From Candidatus Bipolaricaulota bacterium (GTDB lineage Bacteria; Bipolaricaulota; Bipolaricaulia; UBA7950; UBA9294): DNA of 43,102 nt. Under the pieces are notes generated by a model that ran no database searches, was not told the origin of the DNA, and saw only the letters and a program-made list of their open reading frames with translations. Of the stretch, positions 25,060-32,577 are shown one piece after another (within the stretch, counting starts at the first letter, position 1; the number at the start of each line of letters is the position of its first letter). The stretch lies in the NCBI GenBank assembly GCA_026390345.1, contig JAPLGD010000035.1, positions 1 through 43,102 of the forward strand. Reading direction: 5' to 3'. A program made the position numbers and the translations under genes.

Positions 25060-25092
25060 CCGCGAACATCCGTTGCACGGGAGGTGGTCGAC

Positions 25093-26091
25093 GTGGTCAA
25101 GCGGGTCTTCTCAGGCATTCAACCCACGGGGACGATGCACATCGGCAACTACTTCGGGGCGATCCGCAATTGGGTCTCGCTTCAGAACGAGGCCGACTGC
25201 ATCTACTGCATTGTCGACTACCACGCGATCACGATCGACGTCGACCCGAAGGAGCTTCGGACGGCGTCCCAGTCGATGGCCCTCGATCTCCTGGCGTGCG
25301 GAATTGATCCGGAGCGGTCGATCCTGTTCGTGCAGTCCGACGTCCCCACCCACACCGAGCTCGAGTGGATCTTCGGGTGCGTCACGTCGTACGGCGACCT
25401 GTCCCGGATGACGCAGTTCAAGGACAAGTCCGACAAGCAGGAGTTCGTGTCCGCCGGCCTGTTCACGTACCCGATCCTTCAGGCCGCCGACATCCTGATC
25501 TACCGCGCCGACGGCGTGCCGGTCGGAGAGGACCAGGTCCAGCACCTCGAGCTGTCGCGACGCATCGCGCGCCGGTTCAACTCCCGCTTTGGCGAGTATT
25601 TCCCGGAGCCCGAGCCGATTGTGCGCAAGGGCGCGCGGATCATGTCGCTCGCCGACCCGACGTCGAAGATGTCGAAGAGCGCGGGAGAGGTCCACTACGT
25701 CGGGGTGATGGAGCCCGAAACGTCGATCCGGAAGAAGGTCCGCTCGGCCGTCACCGACGTCGGCCTCGAGGTCGGGGCCGCGATGTCTCCTGGAGTCGCG
25801 AACCTGTTCGAGATTCTCGAGCTTGCGTGCGAGTCCGTCGGCGACACGGCGACCGTGGCGGAACTCAAAACCGAGTTCGCGGACGGGAAGCTCCTGTACT
25901 CACGGTTGAAGGACACGACGTTCGAGCGGCTCATGGACGTCCTCCGGCCGATTCAGGAGCGCCGAGCGAAGCTTGCGGCTTCCGGCAACGTCGTGGAGCT
26001 TCTCCAGGCCGGCGCCCGGAAGGCGACGAAGATCGCGTCCGCCACGATGGTCGACGTCCGACGCCTCGTCGGGCTCGGGACGTCGGCGTAG
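25093..26091 (+). CDS. trpS: tryptophan-tRNA ligase
   Basis: A 332-residue class I tRNA synthetase charging tRNA-Trp. [20 protein letters not shown] contains the HIGN signature; [14 protein letters not shown] and [13 protein letters not shown] form the tryptophan pocket; SKMSKS is the KMSKS loop. Length is typical of bacterial TrpS. The GTG at 25093 is preferred over GTG at 25084 because GGGAGGTG lies about six bases upstream of it. The frame stays open far upstream, but that stretch is antisense to glmU. Convergent with nrdG; a hairpin at 26085-26104 contains the stop codon. Confidence 0.95.
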   Translation: MVKRVFSGIQPTGTMHIGNYFGAIRNWVSLQNEADCIYCIVDYHAITIDVDPKELRTASQSMALDLLACGIDPERSILFVQSDVPTHTELEWIFGCVTSYGDLSRMTQFKDKSDKQEFVSAGLFTYPILQAADILIYRADGVPVGEDQVQHLELSRRIARRFNSRFGEYFPEPEPIVRKGARIMSLADPTSKMSKSAGEVHYVGVMEPETSIRKKVRSAVTDVGLEVGAAMSPGVANLFEILELACESVGDTATVAELKTEFADGKLLYSRLKDTTFERLMDVLRPIQERRAKLAASGNVVELLQAGARKATKIASATMVDVRRLVGLGTSA

Positions 26092-26104
26092 TCCAGCCTA
26101 CGCC
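26085..26104. terminator. short bidirectional hairpin between trpS and nrdG
   Basis: GGCGTAG (26085-26091, containing the trpS TAG stop) pairs with CTACGCC (26098-26104) across a 6-base loop in the 17-bp gap to the convergent nrdG. No T tract, so a weak candidate. Confidence 0.4.
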
Positions 26105-26108
26105 GCGC

Positions 26109-26813
26109 CTACCCGCGGACACCGCCCGCCGCGACGCGTGCGCCGATGGCCATCCAGGCGTGTCGCAGCTCGTCGACCGACAAAGCTGGGCGGCTTTCCC
26201 AGGTGGGGTCGACGAGGTGCTTCTCCGGCGGGACGCGGAACGGCTGGAGCATGTATCGGCGCGCCCCGCGGATCCACTCCGCAATCTCGATGAGGTCTCC
26301 CTCGCCGAGGCCGGGGGCGACCGTCGTCCGGAACTCGTAGTCGACGCCGCTTTCGCGGATCGCTCGCATCGACGCCTCGATCGCCCCGACATCGACGTCG
26401 ACTCCGACGTACTCTGCGTAGCGGGCAGGCGGTGCCTTGACGTCCATCGCGACGTAGTCGAGGAGGCCTCTCGCGAGGAGCGCCGCCAGGACCCCCGGCC
26501 TCGACCCGTTGGTGTCGAGCTTCGTCCGTAGCCCTGCCTTGCGAACGGCGGCGAGGAACGAGCCGAGGTCCGGCTGGAGCGTCGGCTCGCCGCCCGAGAC
26601 CACAACCCCGTCGAGGAATCCACTGCGCTCCCGGAGCTTGGCCAGAACCGCGTCCGCGGCGAGGGTCGGGCCCTGCGGCGCGAGCTCCGGCAAGACGAGC
26701 TCGTGGTTGTGGCAGAACGGGCAGCGAAGGTTGCAGCCGACGACGAACACCAGCGCCGACATCCTTCCGGGATCGTCGGACAACGACAGCGGACTGAATG
26801 CCCCCACGCGCAC
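26109..26813 (-). CDS. nrdG: anaerobic ribonucleoside-triphosphate reductase activating protein
   Basis: A 234-residue radical-SAM activase. The cluster motif GCNLRCPFCHNHEL (C-x3-C-x2-C) at about residue 26 binds the 4Fe-4S cluster and SAM; VVVSGGEPTLQPD is the GGE motif; KLDTNGSRPG and VAMDVKAPP follow the radical-SAM barrel. It would generate the glycyl radical on NrdD, its upstream partner (13-bp gap). Sequence resembles the NrdG2/PflA-like branch rather than the short E. coli NrdG. The GTG at 26813 is the start, with GAGG upstream; another GTG lies two codons later. Oxygen-sensitive chemistry, consistent with anaerobic growth. Confidence 0.9.
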   Translation of the reverse strand: MRVGAFSPLSLSDDPGRMSALVFVVGCNLRCPFCHNHELVLPELAPQGPTLAADAVLAKLRERSGFLDGVVVSGGEPTLQPDLGSFLAAVRKAGLRTKLDTNGSRPGVLAALLARGLLDYVAMDVKAPPARYAEYVGVDVDVGAIEASMRAIRESGVDYEFRTTVAPGLGEGDLIEIAEWIRGARRYMLQPFRVPPEKHLVDPTWESRPALSVDELRHAWMAIGARVAAGGVRG

Positions 26814-26826
26814 GGCGAACCTCGTG

Positions 26827-28929
26827 CTACGCGGACCGGATTCCCGTCGTCACGAACGTCTTGCGGTCGGCGAATTCGGCCCGCTTTCCGTCATTCCACT
26901 GCTCGACCGGGCGGAGGTACCCGACGATCCGGGAGTAGACCTCGGCCGGCGATCCGCACGTCGGGCACTCCCGGTGCTCCCCTGCGATGTACCCGTGTTC
27001 GGGACAGATCGAGAACGTCGGCGTCAGCGTGTAGTACGGCAGACGGAACGATTCGGCGATCTTCCGCACCAGGCGCCGCGTTGCGTCGGAGTTTGGAAGA
27101 CGTTCGCCGAGGAAGCCGTGGAACACCGTCCCCCCGGTGTACTTCACCTGGAGCGGGTCTTGGATCCGCAGGGCCTCGTACAGGTCGTCGGTGAACCCGA
27201 CCGGCAGCTGTGTCGAGTTCGTGTAGTACGGCGTCTTCCCGCCGTGCACCTCGAGGTTGTAAATCCGGAGGTCCGGGAACCGGTCGAGGTCCTTCTTCGC
27301 CAGGCGGTAGCTCGCGCCCTCCGCCGGCGTGGCTTCGAGGTTGTAGATCTCGGCGGTCTCCTCCTGGTAGGTACCAAGCCGCTCCCGCATCCAGTCGAGG
27401 ACGCGCAGCGCGAACGTCTGGCCGGCCGGCTCGGCGAGGGAGCAGTCCATGAGGTTCAGGAGCGCCTCGTTCATGCCGAGGATGCCGATCGTTGAGAAGT
27501 GGTTCCGCCAGTACCCGCCCTCCGCCTCCTTGATGCGTCGCAGGTAGAAGCGCGAGTACGGGTAGAGCCCCTGGTCGGTCAGCTGTTCGAGCGTCTTGCG
27601 CTTGATCTCGAGCGCCTTCCGGGAGAGATCCATCAGATCGCCGAGCCGACGGAAGAAGTCGTCCTCATCGACGGCGAGGTACCCGATTCGAGGCAGGTTC
27701 AGCGTGACGACGCCGATCGAGCCGGTGAGCGGGTGCGCGCCGAAAAGACCGCCCCCGCGGCTTCGCAGCTCGCGGTTGTCGATCCGCAACCGGCAGCACA
27801 TGCTGCGCGCGTCCTCAGGGCGCATGTCGCTCCCGATGAAGTTCGAGAAGTACGGGATCCCGTACTTCGCCGTCATCTCCCACACCGGCTCGAGGACCGG
27901 GTTCTCCCAGTCGAAGTCCTCGGTGATGTTGTAGGTCGGGATCGGGAACGTAAACGGGCGGCCCTGCGAGTCCCCCTCCATCATGACCTCGGCGAACGCG
28001 CGGTTGAACAGGTCCATCTCCGGCTGGTAGTCGCCGTAGCACGTCTTCCCGAGCGCGCCGTTGAGGACGACGGGCTCTCCCGCCATGTACCGCGGCACCT
28101 TGAGGTCGAGGGTGATGTTCGTGAACGGCGTCTGGAAGCCGACGCGTGTCGGAACGTTCATGTTGTACACGAACTCCTGAACGTTCTGGCGCACTTCCTC
28201 GTAGGAGAGGCCGTCGGCGCGGATGAACGGAGCGAGGTACGTGTCGACGCTCGAGAACGCCTGAGCCCCCGCCGACTCGCCCTGCAGCGTGTACATGAAG
28301 TTGACGATCTGGAGTAGGGCAACGCGGAAGTGCTTCGCCGGGCGGGACTCGATCTTGCCGCGCACGCCGCGGAATCCGCGCAGGAGGAGATCGCGGAGGT
28401 CCCACCCCACGCAGTAGGCGCCGAGGGTTCCGAGGTCGTGGACGTGCACGTCGCCGCTCTCGTGCGCCGTGCGGATCTGGATTGGGTAGATTTTCTGAAG
28501 CCAGTACTGCGAGATGATCTTGTCCGTGATGTGGGTGTTCAGGCCTTGGAGGGAGAAGGTCATGTTGCTGTTCTCGCGGATCCGCCAGTCGCGGTCGTTC
28601 AGGTAGTCCTCCACGAGGGGCATCTCGTCGAGCAAGCCTCGCATCGCACGCAGGTCCTCGTGCTGCTTGCGGTAGAGGATGTAGGCCTTGGCGGTGCGCA
28701 CGAGGCCGCGATCGATCAGCGTCTCCTCAACCGTGTCCTGGATCTCCTCAACGGTCGGTGGCTCGCCGACGAAGCGCCCTTCAAGGGTGCGCGTGACGCG
28801 CTCGGCCACGCTCTGGGCGAGGTATTCGTCTCCCTCTCCCACTTCTCGCATGGCCTTCCAAACCGCGGTTGTGATCTTAGTTTGGTTGAAGGAAACAACG
28901 CGGCCATCGCGCTTGACGATGCGATCCAT
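26827..28929 (-). CDS. nrdD: anaerobic ribonucleoside-triphosphate reductase (class III)
   Basis: A 700-residue glycyl-radical enzyme that reduces NTPs to dNTPs. An ATP-cone (about 1-95: IVKRDGRVVSFNQTKITTAV) gives allosteric control. The catalytic barrel includes LGTLGAYCVGWDLRDLLLRG and TRVGFQTPFTNITLDL; SICPEHGYIAGEHRECPTCG is the C-terminal zinc-site region; SRIVGYLRPVEQWNDGK holds the radical glycine. Length is typical of the Thermotoga-like type. ATG at 28929 has GAGGGGGGA upstream. Followed 13 bp later by nrdG. A promoter and a 5'-leader hairpin are visible upstream; I did not see NrdR boxes. Confidence 0.95.
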   Translation of the reverse strand: MDRIVKRDGRVVSFNQTKITTAVWKAMREVGEGDEYLAQSVAERVTRTLEGRFVGEPPTVEEIQDTVEETLIDRGLVRTAKAYILYRKQHEDLRAMRGLLDEMPLVEDYLNDRDWRIRENSNMTFSLQGLNTHITDKIISQYWLQKIYPIQIRTAHESGDVHVHDLGTLGAYCVGWDLRDLLLRGFRGVRGKIESRPAKHFRVALLQIVNFMYTLQGESAGAQAFSSVDTYLAPFIRADGLSYEEVRQNVQEFVYNMNVPTRVGFQTPFTNITLDLKVPRYMAGEPVVLNGALGKTCYGDYQPEMDLFNRAFAEVMMEGDSQGRPFTFPIPTYNITEDFDWENPVLEPVWEMTAKYGIPYFSNFIGSDMRPEDARSMCCRLRIDNRELRSRGGGLFGAHPLTGSIGVVTLNLPRIGYLAVDEDDFFRRLGDLMDLSRKALEIKRKTLEQLTDQGLYPYSRFYLRRIKEAEGGYWRNHFSTIGILGMNEALLNLMDCSLAEPAGQTFALRVLDWMRERLGTYQEETAEIYNLEATPAEGASYRLAKKDLDRFPDLRIYNLEVHGGKTPYYTNSTQLPVGFTDDLYEALRIQDPLQVKYTGGTVFHGFLGERLPNSDATRRLVRKIAESFRLPYYTLTPTFSICPEHGYIAGEHRECPTCGSPAEVYSRIVGYLRPVEQWNDGKRAEFADRKTFVTTGIRSA

Positions 28930-28944
28930 GAATCCCCCCTCATT

Positions 28945-28962
28945 TTCGGCACGACTGCCGAA
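28945..28962 (-). other. perfect hairpin in the nrdD leader
   Basis: TTCGGCA and TGCCGAA form a 7-bp stem with a 4-base loop, between the predicted transcription start (near 28965) and the nrdD ribosome binding site. It could stabilise the mRNA 5' end or bind a regulator. Confidence 0.5.
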
Positions 28963-28971
28963 CCCCGGACC

Positions 28972-29000
28972 ATCCTAGCCACCGACCCCGAGGCCGACAA
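28972..29000 (-). promoter_or_regulatory. candidate sigma-70 promoter of nrdD-nrdG
   Basis: On the minus strand TTGTCG (29000-28995), a 17-bp spacer and TAGGAT (28977-28972). Both boxes match four of six consensus bases with ideal spacing. The 312-bp gap 28930-29241 also carries a divergent promoter for rpsT and shows no gene. Confidence 0.5.
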
Positions 29001-29053
29001 TCCTAGAATGTGTGGGAGAACCTTTGCGTAGCTCGCTCGATCACGCGCTCTGC

Positions 29054-29082
29054 TTGTCATTTGCAAGCACGCAGGGGACAAT
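29054..29082 (+). promoter_or_regulatory. candidate promoter of rpsT-secF-recJ
   Basis: TTGTCA (29054-29059), a 17-bp spacer and GACAAT (29077-29082) give a leader of about 150 nt before the rpsT start. TTGTC and GACAA also form an inverted pair that could bind a regulator. Confidence 0.4.
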
Positions 29083-29241
29083 GGTCTCAGTTCCGGGAGC
29101 GAGATCGATCCCGAGTTCGAGGTGCGACAGCGCGCCATTGCGGCCTGGGTCGACGTTCTTGATTCCCGATGCGGGCGTCGATACGATCTACCGGCACTTG
29201 TCCTGCTGATCGGATACGATCGCAACCAAGAGGTGATTAAG

Positions 29242-29502
29242 ATTCCGAACATTGCTTCCGCAGCGAAGCGGCTGCGCCAGAGCGAGAAGCGACGTGGGCT
29301 CAATCGGTCGCGTAAGGCGGCCTTGAAGCGCGTCGTCAAACAGATTCGGTTGCACATCGACGCCGGCGAGAAGAGCGACGCCATTGCGCTTCTTCCGCAG
29401 TTGTCCAAGGCGGCCGACAAGGCCGCGAAGCGCAACACGATCCACAAGAACAGAGCCGCCCGGATCAAGTCCCGCTGGGTGAAGAAGGTCCAGGCCCTGT
29501 AG
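29242..29502 (+). CDS. rpsT: 30S ribosomal protein S20, probable ATT start
   Basis: An 86-residue basic protein with normal S20 sequence: IPNIASAAKRLRQSEKRRGL, NRSRKAALKRVVKQIR and AAKRNTIHKNRAARIKSRW. It binds 16S rRNA early in 30S assembly. S20 proteins start M-P-N-I; here that position is an ATT codon (29242), preceded by AAGAGGTGAT, a nearly full anti-Shine-Dalgarno match, four bases earlier. The nearest conventional start, GTG at 29233, lies inside that Shine-Dalgarno sequence and would add three residues. A rare start codon fits: E. coli rpsT uses UUG and infC uses AUU, both tied to translational autocontrol. Followed by secF after 11 bp. Confidence 0.85.
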   Translation: MPNIASAAKRLRQSEKRRGLNRSRKAALKRVVKQIRLHIDAGEKSDAIALLPQLSKAADKAAKRNTIHKNRAARIKSRWVKKVQAL

Positions 29503-29513
29503 GAGGCACTCGC

Positions 29514-30416
29514 ATGCGTCCGTACCGCTTCGACTTCCTCGGCAAGGCGAAGTACTGGGTTGCCATTTCCATCATCGCGGTTCTGGCGAGCGTCGGACTC
29601 CTGCTCGTCAAGGGCGTCAACCTCGGCATTGACTTCACGGGAGGACTGGAGTTCACCGTGAAGTTCAGCGAGCCCGTCGCGACGTCGGACATCCGCCAGG
29701 CGCTGGGCACGATCGACGCCGGGGGGGTCGATCTTCGAACCAGCAAGATCCAGCAAACCGAGGGCAACAAGGCCATCATTACGACGAAGCTCCTGAACGT
29801 CGAAGAGGACAACGCCGCGATCGGCAAGATCGATGAGACTCTTCGCTCGACGTTCCAGGTCGAGGACATCAGCCGGCGGCTGATCGGCCGGCAGGTGAGC
29901 CAGGAGCTGGCGCAGAAGGGGTGGCAGGCGATCCTCCTCGCGTTCGTTGCACTCCTCATCTACGTCTCGTGGCGATTCCGCTTGCGCTACGCGGTGGCCG
30001 CCGTTGTCTGCCTCGTGCACGACGTCACCATCGCCCTCGGCATCTTCGTTCTGTTCGGACTCGAGATCGACCTCGAGACGGTGGCGGCCTTCCTGACGAT
30101 CATCGGCTACTCGCTCAACGACACGATCGTCATCTTCGACCGCATCCGCGAGAACCTGAAGATCGAGCGGAAGATGCCGCTCTTCGACGTGATCAACCTC
30201 AGCGTGAACCAGTCGCTGTCGCGAACGTTGAACACGAACTTCATCGCCGTTGTTCCGGTGGCGATCCTCCTCATCTTTGGCGGCAGCGTGCTGCGCGGGT
30301 TCTCGGTTGCTCTACTCGTCGGGATGATTGTCGGGACGTACTCGACCATGTACGTCGCGAACCCGATCCTCTACGCCTGGGCGAAGCGCGCAGACCGGGC
30401 CAAGCAAAAGGGCTAG
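29514..30416 (+). CDS. secF: protein translocase subunit SecF
   Basis: A 300-residue inner-membrane protein that with SecD uses the proton gradient to pull exported proteins through SecYEG. First helix at about 13-33 (YWVAISIIAVLASVGLLLV); GVNLGIDFTGGLEFTVKF is the SecF periplasmic signature; five further helices follow, with the conserved cytoplasmic motif GYSLNDTIVIFDRIRENL at about residue 198. AGGAGG lies ahead of the ATG. SecD normally lies just upstream, but here rpsT does; secD must be elsewhere. recJ begins directly after the stop codon. Confidence 0.95.
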   Translation: MRPYRFDFLGKAKYWVAISIIAVLASVGLLLVKGVNLGIDFTGGLEFTVKFSEPVATSDIRQALGTIDAGGVDLRTSKIQQTEGNKAIITTKLLNVEEDNAAIGKIDETLRSTFQVEDISRRLIGRQVSQELAQKGWQAILLAFVALLIYVSWRFRLRYAVAAVVCLVHDVTIALGIFVLFGLEIDLETVAAFLTIIGYSLNDTIVIFDRIRENLKIERKMPLFDVINLSVNQSLSRTLNTNFIAVVPVAILLIFGGSVLRGFSVALLVGMIVGTYSTMYVANPILYAWAKRADRAKQKG

Positions 30417-32147
30417 ATGCGGTCGCTCCTCCGTGAGAGGAGGGAGTGGCGGGTCGCCCCCACGCCGGACGATGAGCTCGTTCAAACCATCCGAACCTCG
30501 CTCGGCTGTTCGCGAGCGATCGCGGTCCTCCTCGCGCAGCGAGGCGGCACGTCGTGGGACCTGCTCCTCGACCCGACGGGACAGCATTTCCATTCACCCT
30601 GGGCGCTCACCGACATGGATCGGGCCACGAGTCGGCTCGTCCGCGCGATCGAGGCCAGGGAGCGGATCTTCGTCCACGGCGACTTTGACGTCGACGGCCT
30701 GACGGGGGCCGCGGTCCTCTACCGCGGGCTTCGGCCGCTGTTGCCGCCCAACTCCGTCAAGGTCGAAGTGGGGGACCGAGCGGCCGGGCACGGGCTTTCG
30801 CGGGCGTTCGTCCTACGGGCCATTGACGAGGGATTCACCCTCGTCCTCACGACCGACTGCGGCGTGATGAACCATGCCGAGATCGCCGAGCTTGCCGACG
30901 CGGGGATCGACACGATCGTCACCGACCACCACCTTCTCGTCGGCGACCTGCCCCGTGCGGTTGCCGTCGTCGACCCGCACCGGCCTGAGAACGCGTATCC
31001 GAACGCGAATCTCGCCGGCGTCGGCGTCGCCTACAAGCTCGTCGTCGCGCTGTACGAGCGCATCGGCCAGGCGACGCCGCTCGAGCTCCTTGACCTTGTG
31101 TCGCTCGGGACGATCGCCGACCTCGTTCCGTTGTGCGCGGATGGAGACAACGAAAACCAGCGGCTGATCCGCGAGGCCTTCCGCATGCTTGCCGACGGCC
31201 GGGGCTCGTCGCTCGGGCTGCGGACGCTGATGGCGAAGCTCTCCATCAACCCGAAGAAGCTTGGCACGTCGGACTTCGGCTACCTCGTCGCCCCGAAGCT
31301 CAACGCCGCGAATCGCGCAGGCGATCCGAAGGTCGCGTTCCTTCTGCTGATCACCGAGGTGGCCGATCAGGCGGAGTACCTGGCGGAAATCCTCCTCGAC
31401 TACAACCGTGACCGGGAGATCGCGCAGAACGACCTCATCGGCCAGGCCGAAGCCCTCATTCGCACCGAGGGGCTCGACCCCCAAGAGGACGGCCTTCTCT
31501 TCCTCGTTGGAAAGTACTGGAACGAGGGAATCCTCGGGCTCGTCGCCTCCAATCTTGCAGAGCGGTACCGCGTGCCGACGATCGTCCTATCGCGCGGGGA
31601 TCGGATTTCGCGCGGCTCGTGCCGTAGCGTCGGCGACTTCGACATCAGCGCGTGCCTTGAGGCCCATCGGCAGTTCCTGCTTCAGTTTGGGGGACACAAG
31701 ATGGCGGCCGGATTCTCCGTGTCGAACGACGCGCTCGCGGAGCTTGAGGAGAGGATGTTCGAGTACGTCGTCGACCACCGGTCGTCGATCGCGGCGTTCA
31801 ACCCCGAGCAGATCGACGTGGAAGTCGAGCTGCGCGACGTCGACCTGCGCTTCTACACGAACCTCTCGTCGCTCGCGCCGTACGGCCCCGGGAACCCGTC
31901 GCCGCGGTTCCTCCTGCGTGGGTGCGCGTTCGACGGGCTCGGCCTCGTGGGGAACCGCAAGCAACACCTCAAGGGCCGCGTGTCCCAGGACGGGCACGCG
32001 CTTCCGTTCATCGGCTTCCGCCTTGGCAAGCATCTCGACGCGTTCGAGAGCGTCGCCGTGGCGGACCTCGTCTGTCAGATCGGTTTCGACGACTGGCGGA
32101 ACGACATCCAGATCCAAGGGATCGACCTCGTTCAAGCTGCGGCGTAG
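30417..32147 (+). CDS. recJ: single-stranded-DNA-specific exonuclease RecJ
   Basis: A 576-residue DHH-family 5'-3' exonuclease for recombination and mismatch repair. Motifs: HGDFDVDGLTGAAVLYRGL (motif I, with DFDVDG for the usual DYDVDG), TTDCGV, VTDHHLL (the DHH motif), DLVSLGTIADLVPL, then a DHHA1 domain with GGHKMAAGFSV at about residue 425 and a C-terminal OB-like domain. Length is standard. The ATG follows the secF TAG with no gap and only AAAAGGG as a weak ribosome site, so translation is probably coupled. The gene is followed by the CTAG hairpin array 2. Confidence 0.94.
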   Translation: MRSLLRERREWRVAPTPDDELVQTIRTSLGCSRAIAVLLAQRGGTSWDLLLDPTGQHFHSPWALTDMDRATSRLVRAIEARERIFVHGDFDVDGLTGAAVLYRGLRPLLPPNSVKVEVGDRAAGHGLSRAFVLRAIDEGFTLVLTTDCGVMNHAEIAELADAGIDTIVTDHHLLVGDLPRAVAVVDPHRPENAYPNANLAGVGVAYKLVVALYERIGQATPLELLDLVSLGTIADLVPLCADGDNENQRLIREAFRMLADGRGSSLGLRTLMAKLSINPKKLGTSDFGYLVAPKLNAANRAGDPKVAFLLLITEVADQAEYLAEILLDYNRDREIAQNDLIGQAEALIRTEGLDPQEDGLLFLVGKYWNEGILGLVASNLAERYRVPTIVLSRGDRISRGSCRSVGDFDISACLEAHRQFLLQFGGHKMAAGFSVSNDALAELEERMFEYVVDHRSSIAAFNPEQIDVEVELRDVDLRFYTNLSSLAPYGPGNPSPRFLLRGCAFDGLGLVGNRKQHLKGRVSQDGHALPFIGFRLGKHLDAFESVAVADLVCQIGFDDWRNDIQIQGIDLVQAAA

Positions 32148-32225
32148 CTTGCCTGCCCTTCGCGCAGTGGTTGGTCGGCGCGGTGCCGGATCGGTCAGCC
32201 GACGCAACGACCCATCGGCGTCGGC

Positions 32226-32577
32226 CTAGCTGTCTGCGCGGCAATCCTCCCGGCGCAGACAGCCGTCTACTAGGTGTCTGTGCAACAACGTACGTGCACA
32301 GACAGCCACCCGCCTTTCTAGCCGCTTGCACAGCGGCGAGCGGCAACGGACCTGCCTGCGTATCACACGATCGAGCAGGCGCTAGCTGCCGGCCGACGTC
32401 CTGTCTGTGGCCGGCAGCCGCCTCCTCCTAGCTGCTGGCACGGCTGCGGAAGGGCACAAGCAGCCGCTTCCTAGCTGCTTGCGCAGCCGCGCAAGCAGCC
32501 GCTTTCTAGCCGCTTGCACAGCGGAACCTGGGCGCAAGCGGCCGCTTCCTAGCTGCTCGCGCCGCTGTGCAAGCAGC
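32226..32577. repeat. CTAG-delimited stem-loop array 2
   Basis: Eight CTAG tetranucleotides at 32226, 32270, 32318, 32382, 32428, 32471, 32506 and 32549 open units of about 29-64 bp. Most units form a stem directly after CTAG and end in a pyrimidine run before the next CTAG. Perfect stems: GCTGTCTGCGC/GCGCAGACAGC (unit 1), TGTCTGTGCA/TGCACAGACA (2), GCTGCCGGCC/GGCCGGCAGC (4), GCTGCTTGCGC/GCGCAAGCAGC with loop AGCC (6), GCCGCTTGC/GCAAGCGGC (7). Units 5 and 8 pair partly; unit 3 holds two 5-bp stems. Stems differ but pairing is kept. The array fills the 430-bp gap between convergent recJ and mnmE; bases 32148-32225 show nothing else. Confidence 0.85.

Noticed and set aside
24973-25092. T-box riboswitch upstream of trpS
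   Set aside because: The leader after the likely promoter is only about 25 nt, too short for a T-box, and no T-box sequence is present.
32226-32577. Integron attC sites or a CRISPR array as the explanation of the hairpins
   Set aside because: There is no RYYYAAC/GTTRRRY core pair or integrase, and units are neither identical repeats nor separated by unique spacers of constant length.
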